This document shows positions 13,301 through 22,812 of a DNA stretch of 64,000 nt, in pieces. The stretch's first letter is position 1. Each line of letters begins with the position of its first letter. Where the stretch lies: contig CAWUHX010000012.1 of assembly GCA_963922205.1 (NCBI GenBank), positions 62,001 to 126,000 on the forward strand, read 5' to 3'. The stretch is from Romanomermis culicivorax (Eukaryota; Nematoda; Enoplea; Mermithida; Mermithidae). The translations under genes and the position numbers were made by a program. The notes beneath the pieces are model-generated. The model was given only the letters and a program-made list of their open reading frames with translations, had not been told where the DNA came from and searched no databases.

Positions 13301-16300
13301 AGAAGTAGTCGGCCATGTTTTGGACGTTGTTCTTCAGCTAGAAATGCACAAATACAGCAAAAAATTCTGCTGAACCATACACCACTCTGAAATCAGTTTT
13401 TTGATGATATCACTTTCTGATATCAGACGTATGTTTTACACGATTTTTGAAAGTTGAGCAAAAATGGTTGATATAAAACAGTGTTTCTACAGTTCATTTA
13501 TTTTGGAAAGACAGACGCAGCGAGAACCAAAAATTAGGTATAACTTTACATGCTGTTTTCACTGAGTGGGAAATCAAAATATCGTTGAAAAACGAATTTC
13601 TTCCTAATAATGGGAACGCTATAATCATGAAAAGACCATGCTGCCTATCAGCTTTTTATTCGGATAAAAATGTGTTTGATACCAAAAAGTTACACCGAAA
13701 TTTCGACCCTTTTTACGAGGTTTTACTAAGAAATTTTTAGCTGTTTTGTTTACAGTCCAAGGAGGACGAAACATGTTCTTTATTTATGACAGTAATAAGC
13801 TTTACAACTTTTTCCGTATTGAAATTACTATCATCGCTGCATCGATCATTATAAAATGAATGGAGTGTAGAATACTCTTTTTTATGTACGATCTACCACA
13901 GCTCCATCTGAGTTAAATGAGTTAAATGAAGAAACTTTGTACACTTCAGATCAAGGAGACCTAACATGTGAAATTAGACTTTAAAGCAGTGTTTTTAATA
14001 TAGAATAAATTCACTTACAAAGTACAGTCAAAATTTCACTACAGAAAACTTTTTATTGACAAGACGAATCTGCAAAGAAAGATGTTTACATAGCCTTTAA
14101 TTCGAACTGAAAGAATTTATAGCTATTATGGTACAAATTTATTTATTGAGGATGTGCACAAATTACTGTACATATGAGTATGAAATTCTGACACGGGATA
14201 TCAAATCTATATTTTCAATAAAATTTTAGCATTATAGCTTGTCTGACTTTTGTTAGAACAAATTTTTTAGGCTGGCTGTTTTCGCACAACCATGCAAATC
14301 ATTTGCATAATTTTGCAGCAATGTCGCTCCTGAAGAAATACAATACTAAGGTAAAATTTTTCTCTGGAAATGCACGTTTTCTGCTGATCGACATTGACAT
14401 TCGCATTGATTTGAAATCTTTACTAGCAGTTGTTCATTCCTCATAGATATCCGCATAATTTATGGGAATTTCTATTATTTAAAACTCGTCATAATCTTTA
14501 TTTTAGATCAACCTTTAAAATAGTGAAAATCATACCGATGTACGACCCGTTGCTTCTTTCTATGGTTCAAATCAGACAGAACGCACAATAGATAATATTG
14601 ATGGTTCTTCTTGATTTTTCACTGTGCTGTACTATGAATAAGAGGTTTTGTCAGCATAAAACTCGAGTTGCACAAATAAGACATTGCGAAAATGTTCAAA
14701 CATTTTTTAAGCCTCAAAAACTGAACCATGATTTTAGTAGTTTGAGCTTGTTGTTATAAAACGTGCAACCATTTCTCAAAATTCAAAAATTAATCGTCTA
14801 ATCTGATTGTAGTGCAACGGCACTGGGAACCACAATCAAATTTGCGAGACGGAGAGAAGTTCACTACACATAATTTTAACATCCCTACTATCCCTACCAA
14901 TTAGACTCAGTTTCACTTAAACGAAGTGCTTAAGTCTAACATGATTCGTCGGTATTGATCGTGACATAATCACAGTAAGCTCAAAGAGCACGGTCGTATA
15001 ATTTAGCGAAAAATTCAAACTTACCGATGCAGACCCAATTAATCTGGTAAACGTATCCGAATCTAAATCTTCGAAACAAGAAAAATAATGTGCAATTTTG
15101 GCGAATTTGGAGTAATCGGCGGCGGCGGATTTTCCCAAATCATCTCTGGTCTCTTGCTGTTGTTCGTCATCGTCGTTGCCGTTGTAAGCTAAATTCGATC
15201 TCGATCGATTTTGACGGATACGCAAATCGTTCAGAGATTCAGCGAAACCTTCGTTCCAGAAACTACGTAAAGAAAGTTTCGGACCATACTCCTTGCTGCT
15301 CTTGCTGCTCGTGCAAAGCCGACTTTCGCTTATTTTTGATATTAAATCTGAATTCGGGGAAATAGTGGTCACCGATGCGGTATAGAATTTGTGATCCCAA
15401 ATTTCTGTCACTAATACCCCTATATGAACAGACCGCAACAATTGTAGACCCGCACACGTATGATCGCTGATCTACCTGCTAAATGCGAATTTCCGCCAAT
15501 TTTTTTGATCGGGCTTTCACAAAAATAAGTCACATAAAGATGATGCACGAAGCATGGCTTTTATACTATAGTCTATTTACTTTGAAATGACGGGTGCAGT
15601 GAAAACTAAAAAGCTAGATTTAATTTGATACGCAATTTTCATTGAGTAAAAAACTTTATACTGTAGAAAAGCGCCAGATTTTCTCATGACAATGAGAACG
15701 CCAAAATCATAGAACGACCGCGCTGCTTATCCACTTTTGATTTGGATAGAACTGTGATGAACAATTGAGTGTTACTCGAGAAATTTGGATCATTTAACGA
15801 GGTTATAGAGAGAAATTTTCTGTTGTTCTATTTACCGCCCATGGACGACAAATTTTCTTCATTCATTACAGTAATAACCTTTGCAAGTTTTTCCGTGTCG
15901 AACTTCTTTTCCTGAATTCGCCCCCATCGATCATTTTAAAATGAATGAAGTGGAAAAGCTAAATCATGTTCATTAACCGTACAAAATTGGTTTTCAACGT
16001 TGATGTTTATTATGATTTGAATAGGAATACTTCGCAACAAATGAAAATTAAATGACTTTGATCAATATACATTCAAGATGTTCATCTACTTGCTAACACC
16101 GTTTAACATGAAGGTTCGGATAAACTTTTGTTTTTTCTTTTTTTGTTTCGTTGTTTTTATTTCAAGACCAATTGACGTCATTTTTGATGTACTTTTTATG
16201 GCGTAGTGAAACAAGGTGTCATTTGTAGATGATGCGTGCAATTTTGATATTGGAACGCATTTGAGAAGCGTAAAAAATGAAATATGATATTTTGCTCTTT

Positions 16301-17088
16301 TACTATTGCTTAAACTACTATAATAATACATAATAGTAGGAAGCTTTGGGAGAAATCACCGAAGCCTACGTCTCTCATAGCAGTAGTAGTAATAGTAGTG
16401 TAGTAGTAATAGTAGTATCAGTTTTTGTAATATTCGATTGGTTCACATATTTCTGTCGTAAACTATATCTCCCGTACTTTTCTTAGATTCATATTTCTTA
16501 AGTCAGAGTACTGTGAGCAGTTGGTCGGTTTTTATATAATTCTTTTAAATTAAAAAGTAATAAGAAACACTGATTTAAAAATCATCTGTACGAAAAATTT
16601 ACCGTTGAATTTTTTACAGAAAAGTTGTCAAATAAACTGAGTTGGTTTGCAAGTTTGCACCTTTACGAGTAGTTTAGCAAAAAAATACAAAAATATGCCA
16701 CAGCACTTGCTTTCCTGTTCAATTTTTCGGAAGCATTTAAAGAAGACCAGACTATAATTGCAGCAGATACAACTGCTGATTAACAACTTACCATCGGCGC
16801 TCATCGAATCGCACTTTTTCACTTCTTCCAGCATGGCGCTGAGTGCTCGATCCACGGAAAAATCCGGCGCCACGACCGTTGACACAGTCCTTTCTAAACG
16901 TTGAGCGGCCAATCTCATGACTTCAGGAGCTGTAAAATTAGAATATTGAAAAACGAGTAGCTTTCCGTAAAGTTGACCTACTCGGTGACATGGCAATTTT
17001 TCTTTTAATGCTATCCATATCAAGTTTTTTTGAAACCTTTTCGACGATGTTACGAACGCCTCTCAAAAAGTCATACAATTCGAATAAG
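924..17088 (-). CDS. WFS1: Wolframin (WFS1) orthologue, multi-exon, 5' end not found
   Basis: Wolframin is an ER multi-pass membrane glycoprotein involved in Ca2+ homeostasis and the unfolded-protein response. Exons identified in transcript order: 16982-17088, 16792-16929, 15025-15347, 13034-13337, 7711-8750 (duplicated at 3072-4106), 1802-2081 and 924-1310. Splice phases agree for the first four junctions, and for the fifth when the 7711-8750 copy is used. Family resemblance as I know it: IIPLRQMHTMLL entering TM1; the long hydrophobic block with YTICPHLLGFLW; LNWTLFERYC after the last TM; EIFCRSIKGSALTGVGRVKN; a Cys followed by IYTFDIAIEL; and a C-terminal FKDVTLALK...FKLISV block. The N-terminal Sel1-like exons were not found. 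Open frames are broken by homopolymer indels, read as sequencing errors rather than a pseudogene because the two assembled copies disagree at different sites. The identification rests on remembered family features, not a search. Confidence 0.8.
1351..1757 (+). repeat. (TTTCC)n pentanucleotide microsatellite
   Basis: About 400 bp of almost uninterrupted CCTTT units with occasional CCTTTT or CTTCC variants, inside the last wolframin intron (1311-1801). On the gene strand it reads (AAAGG)n. The long Phe/Leu/Ser/Pro open frame on the plus strand is only the translation of this repeat. Confidence 0.95.
1802..2081 (-). CDS. WFS1: Wolframin penultimate exon (luminal domain)
   Basis: Acceptor TAACCAG|GGAAATA at 2081/2082; donor GAGAAG|gtaagc at 1801/1802. 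The beginning reads EIFCRSIKGSALTGVGRVKN, the middle IRQVDNFFQKIFEYLPDFLD, and the end RNCTLDHHNIYTFDIAIEL. All three match wolframin in order, but each is in a different frame. The shifts sit in an A5 run and around CCC/TTTT runs, so at least two single-base homopolymer errors are likely. The second contig (6715 onward) begins at the base next to this exon, so there is no second copy to arbitrate. Confidence 0.65.
3072..4106 (-). CDS. WFS1: Wolframin large transmembrane exon, copy 1
   Basis: Acceptor TTTTAAG|GTTCAG at 4106/4107; donor GAGAGT|gtgagt at 3071/3072. It encodes a Ser/Arg-rich linker, then many hydrophobic segments (for example YVSLIASLTLFIFSLSY, ICPHLLGFLWSLLTLTLF, FYVLMILILIFGFF) and ends with LNWTLFERYC. 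Compared with copy 2 it has an extra C after the acceptor (CTATCCCTCGC), which breaks the phase with the upstream exon. It also lacks a G in the GGGTAAG run near 3778, which truncates the frame after WIFGHVWIVL. This is probably a duplicate assembly of 7711-8750. Confidence 0.7.
4284..4435. repeat. 150-bp direct repeat, unit 1 (partner at 6126-6281)
   Basis: Both units contain GGTGACTTGGAT-AGCAACAT, AAAATGCAC and CACCTTTTGCGCATCGTCAC. They lie ~1.7 kb apart in the same orientation, inside a wolframin intron. The intervening DNA has clusters of AAACCGGCCAAA near both ends (4530-4590, 6000-6110), so an insertion flanked by a duplicated segment is possible. The same pair recurs at about 8925-9077 and 10768-10915 in the assembly duplicate. 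Confidence 0.55.
4436..6125. other. Wolframin intron with CCGG-rich patches
   Basis: Intronic sequence between the 150-bp direct repeats. AAACCGGCCAAA-type motifs cluster near both ends. No protein motif was recognised in the short open frames. Confidence 0.4.
6615..6714. other. Assembly gap (100 N)
   Basis: A run of exactly 100 N, the conventional placeholder for a gap of unknown size. It sits between two copies of the same 4.5-kb sequence, so the true gap is probably negative (a contig overlap). Confidence 0.97.
6715..11249. repeat. Second copy of the 4.5-kb assembly duplication (start of contig 2)
   Basis: Begins CTGGTTAAGGGAGG, matching position 2082, and runs in register until the poly-T tract where contig 1 stops. 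After that, unique sequence continues towards the upstream wolframin exons, so this is the copy correctly joined to the 5' part of the gene. Confidence 0.9.
7711..8750 (-). CDS. WFS1: Wolframin large transmembrane exon, copy 2 (preferred)
   Basis: Same exon as 3072-4106. Here the acceptor side reads CTATCCTCGC, which keeps phase with the G left over from exon 13034-13337 and gives GSVYPRKGRLTPRR. The GGGGTAAG run near 8420 keeps the frame where copy 1 stops. It has its own homopolymer errors, for example an extra G near 8503 and an extra T in a TTTAAAG run near 8192. Around eight or nine hydrophobic segments are expected over the whole protein; most of them lie in this exon. Confidence 0.75.
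11250..11430. repeat. Poly-T low-complexity tract
   Basis: T-rich runs separated by short spacers, continuing from about 11140. Contig 1 terminates inside the same tract at 6614, so it probably caused the assembly break. Confidence 0.7.
11431..12290. repeat. Degenerate palindromic array (AATCAAATTTTGATTTT)
   Basis: Dozens of imperfect copies of a 35-45 bp unit containing AATCAAATTTTGATTTT, often followed by TTAATGTGATTTTCAG. The core AATCAAAATTTTGATT-type motif is self-complementary. No coding signal. It lies in the wolframin intron between exons 7711-8750 and 13034-13337. Confidence 0.75.
12345..12622. repeat. 18-bp minisatellite (TTAAACGCCATAAAAGCC)
   Basis: About 15 tandem copies of an 18-bp unit with drift (AAAAGCC, AAAGGCC, TTAGACG). 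Because 18 is a multiple of three, both strands stay open for long stretches (KALNAI-type on plus, KAFMAF-type on minus). These frames are products of the repeat, not genes. Confidence 0.85.
13034..13337 (-). CDS. WFS1: Wolframin exon encoding the first membrane segments
   Basis: Acceptor TTTCTAG|CTGAAGAACAACG at 13337/13338; donor CAGAG|gtgagg at 13033/13034. The 304-nt exon starts in phase 0 and leaves one base. It encodes LKNNVQNMADYFF, then FFETIIPLRQMHTMLL, then two hydrophobic stretches and HSVNDIMAWNKLLIIF. Vertebrate wolframin has an IIPTHHIN motif entering TM1 and a DSKAWENF...LLLRF-like segment in the same places. Confidence 0.85.
13478..13880. mobile_element. Family B repeat (~410 bp MITE-like), copy 1
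   Basis: About 400 bp shared with 15563-15962, and in parts with 41580-41760, 44690-44832 and 51485-51860. Landmarks in order: TGGGAACGC, AAGACC/GACCGCGCTGC, TTTACGAGGTT, GACAGTAATAA, TTTTTCCGTATTGAA, and ATCATTATAAAATGAATGGAGT at the end. The ends are weakly inverted (ATTTAATTTAAAATGAT versus its complement). Confidence 0.6.
14100..14900. other. Wolframin intron, nothing recognised
   Basis: AT-rich intronic DNA between exons 13034-13337 and 15025-15347. No repeat relationship or motif was seen apart from the family B copy just upstream. Confidence 0.4.
15025..15347 (-). CDS. WFS1: Wolframin N-terminal cytoplasmic exon
   Basis: Acceptor GAATTCAG|ATTTAATATC at 15347/15348 takes one base (G) from the previous exon; donor GCATCG|gtaagt at 15024/15025 leaves phase 0. 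The 108 codons encode a polar linker with an acidic patch (NGNDDDEQQQETRDDLGK) and then SCFEDLDSDTFTRLIGSAS. Vertebrate wolframin also has an acidic linker and an ALDDF-type motif ahead of TM1. Confidence 0.7.
15563..15962. mobile_element. Family B repeat, copy 2
   Basis: Begins CTATAGTCTATTTACTTTGAAATGA and ends ATCATTTTAAAATGAATGAAG. It is collinear with 13478-13880. It lies in the next wolframin intron, so one family has inserted twice in the same gene. Confidence 0.6.
16381..16422. repeat. (AGT)n/(AAT)n trinucleotide repeat
   Basis: CAGTAGTAGTAATAGTAGTG followed by similar trinucleotides, about 40 bp in total, intronic. Confidence 0.8.
16792..16929 (-). CDS. WFS1: Wolframin N-terminal exon
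   Basis: Acceptor TTTTACAG|CTCCTGAAG at 16929/16930; donor GCCGATG|gtaagt at 16791/16792. It encodes PEVMRLAAQRLERTVS, then DRALSAMLEEVKKC, similar to the stretch after the Sel1-like repeats of wolframin that ends in AVAELLENV. One base (A) carried in completes a Thr codon; one base (G) carried out completes the Asp of the next exon. Confidence 0.7.
16982..17088 (-). CDS. WFS1: Probable wolframin N-terminal exon (most 5' found)
   Basis: Acceptor ATTGTTAG|CTTATTCG at 17088/17089; donor TCACCGA|gtaggt at 16981/16982. The exon reads LFELYDFLRGVRNIVEKVSK, then LDMDSIKRKIAMSP, and joins the following exon in phase. Charged helical sequence fits the region after the Sel1-like repeats. Upstream exons with Sel1-like repeats should follow beyond 17100, but I could not establish one: a frame at 17230-17370 resembles Sel1 weakly and contains a stop. 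Confidence 0.5.
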
Positions 17089-17099
17089 CTAACAATGAT

Positions 17100-17841
17100 A
17101 AACTCTTTTCTATATTCTAGCTATAGAAATTTCACGTCACGTGACTTTGGCTACGTAACGAGAAACAGGAATTTCTGGTTGCATGTTGCTCGTCATTCCA
17201 CAACTCTGGTGACAGGTGTTTTGAGAAGATTATTATTCTATTATTAGATCGCTGCGGCAATTCCTCGATTGCCAATTTTTTCGAGCTTTGAGAAAGTGCC
17301 AAATGTCAATAAATGCTTTTGTTCAATTGCGCCTGGCTGTTTTTCTGAAAAACTCCTCGTTTTCTCGCCACGAGTCGAGATTTTAGGAGTATCTTCTTGG
17401 AAAACTTAAGGTTAGACCGAGAAAATTACAACTAAGGAAATTAGATGAAGAAATAATGATTGCGTTTTTGAATGCGGCTAGACATTTGTCGATCCGTGTC
17501 AAGATAGCTTTTCAATAGAAGTACGTGACAATGAACTTTGAGGTAGAAATGAAAATCTCTGTTTATCCCGGAAAAGATTTTTTTGATTCTTTAAGTTAGG
17601 GTGATTTAAATCTGTCATTTTCAGAATTTAGACTTTGTAACTATTGTAAATTTTTTGACTTTGGATGACCATTGTTTCGATAGGACTTTATTACAGTAAC
17701 CATTACAGTAACCATTTGTACTTGACTGATTATTCATTTTACCGTTCTTCACTCAAAAGGCTTTGTCCGAATTTCTCTTAAAAAATCATTAATTAATAGC
17801 AGTTATAGTAAGGAGGAGAGTAAAAGTTAATTATAATATAA
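17100..17841. other. Upstream of the last recognised wolframin exon
   Basis: Expected to hold further N-terminal exons or the promoter of the wolframin gene. No splice-flanked open frame is convincing. Confidence 0.35.
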
Positions 17842-20800
17842 CCAGTTTATCGGAAAATGTTCCGATGGGGCAGAAAACGGAAAATATACTTGCTTGGATA
17901 GTTGCCAGCTAAAAAAAGGGGTGACTAGGTTTTTGGGAACTTGGGTGAGATTTTAAAAAGTGTAGTTTTATAATATTGGATTTTTATCCTTTCCCATTAA
18001 AAATTTTTCCATGTCTGTGAAAAAGTTTATTCTGCAGCTTCGTGCATTTTGTCCTTCCCATGTGTCAACTACAATAAAATTCTTCTGAATGAAAGTTATA
18101 TGCAATGATGCTGATGGCTGACTTCATTCAAATGTATAGAGAAATGGTGAACAAATAGCCAGACTGATTCGAAACTGTGCCTCTTCCTCTAGTTGAAAAA
18201 TAGTGAGGGATGGACAAATTATAGTCATTTTGTTTTTACAACTTATGCCTGTTGTTAAAAAGTCGTCCTTAAGCTTTATAAAAACCTGGGGTTGATTACG
18301 CTACCACAGCCTGAGGATAATCTCAATGTCGGGATTAAATTGCTGATTCTCAGTTTCAAACAATGCCAGGGTAGAGATTATTTTCTTGCAGTTAATAATC
18401 CTTAAGATGCGTCCAAGTTTTGAAAATTTTCGGGCGAAAAATTGATTTTTTGACTTTCCTTCCAAGTTCTATAATGTTGACTTGATCAGACTGTGTAAGT
18501 GTTAGATATCAATGGAAAGCGCTTTTGAAACCCCATATGATGGTGCAACATTTTTTTCTCTTTGATAAGTGCATCACGAGAAACGCCATCACGATTGGCG
18601 AATTTCTTCATCAGCGTACCACAAACTTTATTTGTGGTGTTTAGCGTGACAAAAAGCGCTTATTGATTGGTTGTGTAGGGGTATGGTTCAGAGCCACAGT
18701 TAAACTGTACCGCATCGAATCTGTCGGGGCACGGAGTTTTTTCGAATTTCCAAATTGTTAAATTTGTTTAATAATTTCATAATCAACCTATAAATTTATC
18801 TAATGAAATCTGAGTATTTCAAAATCGTGTACTGCCTAAGTAAGCAAAAGAGAGATAAAACATCTTCCCCAGTTGGTAATGATGTCGGAGAGATTCTTGT
18901 TTTGTATTCTTGTTTTTTTTTGTTTAGAAAGCGTGTTCAGAAAACTGATTTATGTACCACCTGGGTCATATTTCAAGAATAAACTAGCAGTGAGGTTCGC
19001 CCGCTGGGAAGCTTCCTTTCTCGATGAAAAACTTTTTGGCTCCTTGCGACTGAGCAATGCAAAGCAGCAAAATTAAAAGTTTGATTATGTACTGTATAAT
19101 GAAAGGACGATTATCGTGAAAAGCTCGAATTTTAGTGCTTTTTCGAAAAGCTTTTTCCAAAAAATGCCACTGCATGCAAGTAGCATATTACGTATATTAT
19201 GTTTGTAGTGAGGTCGTGATCATCCACTCAAAAGGGCGATATCTCAATTTCTGATCCACTCAAAACATAAACCGCCCCTGAAAGATTGAAGGTACACATC
19301 TGACTGAAGGTACGTTTAATGTGGTTTTTTCAAAATGCTTGCAATAACCAGCTAGCTATTTCATACATATTCGTACGATTTTCTGCATAGCTAACAATGT
19401 TATACAGAACAGAAAACCTGTGAATAAATTGCATTTTTTTTAAATGAAAAATGAGGAAGTTTCATTACATGTGGTAGATTTGGATGTACATTACAATAAA
19501 TAAATTTGATGATAGATGCATAATCAATTTTCATTATTTAATAGAAGTGTAGATACTGCACTGCATGTAACGTTTTAGTTAGAATTATGAACTTCTATAC
19601 TACATTCAATTTCAAATGATCGATGCAGCGGTCAGAGTTTTGACAAACGCAGCCTTACTAGAGATCAAATTCTTTAAATTGATTTTTTGATCTCCAGTTT
19701 TTTTGATCTCTTTAATGATTTCTTTAATGATCAAATTCTTTAAATCATTAAAGAGAGTGAAAGAGTGGTTGTCATGAATGAAAAATGCATTGAATAGTCA
19801 ACGAACGTTCCATAATTTTGGATAAAAGTTTATCTGCAACCTCTGGTACATGCCTAAAAAAGATTATGCATGCCTGAAAAAGAAAACTACTATCGTGAAA
19901 TTACTGTAAGTTATCTTCTGTAGTGGGAAACACTGACCATGGTTTAGAACATGAATCAATATTATGCGATTTCGAGTCTGGAATTTCAAGGTTAGTATCT
20001 TCTTTAAAAAAATCAGAATTAGTTTGTTACATATCCAGTTCAGGTCCGGAAGAATTGACAATGTCTAATTCTTTTACCAAATATGCAATTAATTTGTCGC
20101 AATACCAAATTTATTGAATAAAAATGCAAGAATACACCACTCAGATTTGAAATATGTCTAATCCAACACTTGACCAACGATATGTCTTTCAGTGGCGGTT
20201 TATGTTTGGAGTGTATCAGAAATTGAGATATGGCTCTTTTGAGTGGATGATCACGACCTCACTACAAACATAATATACGTAATATGCTACTTGCATGCAG
20301 TGACATTTTTTGGAAATATTTGTAAGGCATGTTTTAAGTCAATCTTATTTTTGAATTTCGGATCTTTTCTTCATCTGTTAAGGCTCAGTGCAGTTGGAAG
20401 CATACATGGGTGACACCCTTCCCCCAAATTTCAGAGCTGCAAATGTATGGTTGAAAGTAGAGAAGCATGAGAAGAATTTTCGAGAGGGAGAGTTAAAAAG
20501 CAAAAAATGGATTTTTCAAAAAATGTTTATCTTTTTTTTCATGTGTTTTTAGATTTTGAAAAAGTCCATGGGTAGCCAATTGAGTTCAAGAGGCCTGGGT
20601 GTATCCAGAGTCTCAATGGAAGTGTTTACTCCCCACCCTATGTGGGTCAATGGTTGATAGGTGTGCTGACGCACTCAGCTGCAAAATATACTTATCCACG
20701 GACATGAAAAACTTTTAATGAGAAAGAATAAAAATCTAATATTACAAAATTGGATTTTTCAAACTTTAGCTCAAGTTCTCAAAAATCTAGTTCAATTCTT

Positions 20801-20873
20801 TTGCTAGCTTGGTAACTATCTAAGTAAGTATATTCTTCTTTTCTCTGCACCATCGGGGCATTTTCTAATGAAC
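17842..20873. mobile_element. Composite-family TIR element, copy 1
   Basis: The left arm (CAGTTTATCGGAAAATG, then TCCGATGGGGCAGAAAACGG...) and the right arm (...CACCATCGGGGCATTTTC, then TAATGAACTAGT) are inverted copies of a ~230-bp sequence. The arms share GTCTGTGAAAAAG, then TATTCTGCAGCT. The same arms bound 25846-27229 and 46061-47137. The interior is enlarged by a nested element at 19156-20315. No protein was recognised. Confidence 0.7.
19156..20315. mobile_element. 1.16-kb TIR element nested in copy 1
   Basis: The left end TTCCAAAAAATGCCACTGCA continues through ATTACGTATATTATG and GAGGTCGTGATCATCCACTC. The right end is its reverse complement over roughly 130 bp (ends TGCAGTGACATTTTTTGGAA). 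The interior has no coding signal, so it is a non-autonomous DNA transposon. Confidence 0.75.
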
Positions 20874-21079
20874 TAGTCCACCTCTTTTTAGTGGGCCAAA
20901 ACCATGTATAAAAATCTTCATAGGGGCACATTGAAGTTTTGAATTTGGTCATCTTTACATCAAGGAAACAATAAAAACAGTCTTAAAACTACAAATTCTC
21001 ACCTTCTGTAAAAGTAAAAGACGTGTAAACTGCATAGTAAACGACTTTGTAAACAGAATGTAAAGTGACTATATCTGTT
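20874..21079. repeat. Composite-family linker, copy 1
   Basis: Starts CCACCTCTTTTTAGTGGGCC, runs through a GAAGTTTTGAATTTGGTCATC-like stretch, and leads into the satellite array. The same linker follows the TIR element at 47138-47340 and, inverted, at 25690-25845. Confidence 0.65.
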
Positions 21080-21470
21080 GAATTCGCCATGGTCATGAAC
21101 CCTCATTTCAAAAAATCGCAGGAATACCTTTGTTTATACAAATGACAATTTTTTGTGCATTGTGACCACATTCATTGAATACCCCGTAGTCGAAAACCCC
21201 TTCTACCAAAAAATCATAAAAAATCGCTCGTTCAGTCGGAATAAACTTTTTGTGTAAAGTGGCTGCATCCGTTGAATTCCCGCGTTCGAAAACACCTTCT
21301 GCCAAAATATCACGAAAATATGCTGGTCTACACCTGGGATAATTTTTTTGTGTACAGTGAGCGCATCTATTGAATTCCCCACAGTCGGAAACTCCTTCCA
21401 GCAAAAAATCATGAAAATATGCTTATTTACAACCGGGTTAATTTTTGTGTGTAGTGACCACATTCAAGCT
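21080..21470. repeat. ~90-bp satellite array, copy 1 (about 4 units)
   Basis: Units contain CGAAAACCCCTTCTACCAAA, then AATCATGAAAATATGCT, AATTTTTTTGTG, and ATTGAATTCCCC. The sequence matches the arrays at 24410-25690 and 47340-48150. Confidence 0.8.
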
Positions 21471-21680
21471 GTATAGTGCATAGATGGCAAATGCCTCATA
21501 TATGCCGCCATATTGCAACATTTCTCCCCTGTTAGTGGGTGCTATCACATTGTAGTCCACCATGCAATATGGATCCAAACAAAAAACGAAATGAAAGACG
21601 AAACTACGTTTAGGTTTGTTTCAAAAGAAATATGAAACGAGAATCGAAAATCATAGGTGGCGCGATAGCGTCAACCTATA

Positions 21681-22549
21681 ATTACAGATCTGGACACACC
21701 ATAAATGATGATGCAGAAATGGTCCCTTGAAGAGAAAAAATTTTGGCCAAACGTCCAGAGGCAACACAAAAAAAAGTTTGGTACCAAGGATCCTAACGGT
21801 CTCAAAAAATTTTCAACAATTTTTCGAAACTATTTAAGGGCCGAGTTTTACTGCTTAAAAGTAGGGTGCTAAAAGTTTGACTACAGTGGAGCGTGATTCT
21901 CCTAACCGTGAAATCAAACCAATTTCGAAAAATCACGGAGTTGATTGAACAGTTAGATGAAAAATGAAAACTCAACGTTCTGTCATTAGCTTTTCTATTG
22001 ATAGTCATTTTGTATTTTGTATCGCTTATAAGAATGTAAAAATTGAATGTTTTGTGATTATTGGCATAAAGTTTGCAAAAATGAAAAGAAATCTATTTGT
22101 CTTATTGACAAAGCTTTCATATCATCTCACAAAATAAATACTATGAAAGTTTCAAAGCTATAATCTTATTATGGTTACTTGAGTGCACTAATGAAAGATT
22201 TGAACTCCATTTACTCTGAAAGGTCAAAAAAATTTTGCACAGAAATGCATACATTAACAGTTTCGTTTATGTTGCCAAGTTCTCTTAAATGAAGTTTCAA
22301 TGTCATAGTATTGATGATGAAACTTATTTTATGCAAATACGTACAGAAAATAAATTCCTAAAAGTCTCTCATCATTTGCAGGTCTATGAGAAAAACGCGG
22401 CCCTTAAATAGTATCAAAAAATCGTTGAAAATTTTTTGAGACCGTTAGAATCCGTGGTACTAAACTTTTTTCATGTTGCCTTTGGAAAGTTTTTTCTCTT
22501 CAAGGGACCATCTCTGCATCATCATTTATGATGTGCACAGATTTGTAAT
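21681..22549. mobile_element. 869-bp TIR element nested in copy 2
   Basis: The left end ATTACAGATCTGGACACACC and the right end (reverse complement ATTACAAATCTGTGCACATC) extend as ~150-bp inverted repeats through ATGATGATGCAGA-ATGGTCC and CTTGAAGAGAAAAAA. No transposase is present. A clear target duplication was not seen. Confidence 0.75.
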
Positions 22550-22812
22550 ACCATACTTTTTTTCACACAGAGCGCAGATTTGCAAAAATAGTTTATATTC
22601 AATTAATATGTTACTCATGCATTAGTATAAAGATCTGTAATTTGAAGTTTACAGATTAGTACATTTGCAAGTTGATTCATGTAATGGACTATGGTTGAGC
22701 ATTAAACGTGTGATAATCAGAACATGAATTGCAATGATAAAATTTGAATAAAATCTGACTAACAAGTACCTATGAAAGCAAAAAACATGAGTTTAAATAA
22801 TACAGTAGTGAA

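Noticed and set aside
17230-17370. Sel1-like wolframin exon on the minus strand
   Set aside because: Faint similarity only, interrupted by a stop, and without clear splice sites.
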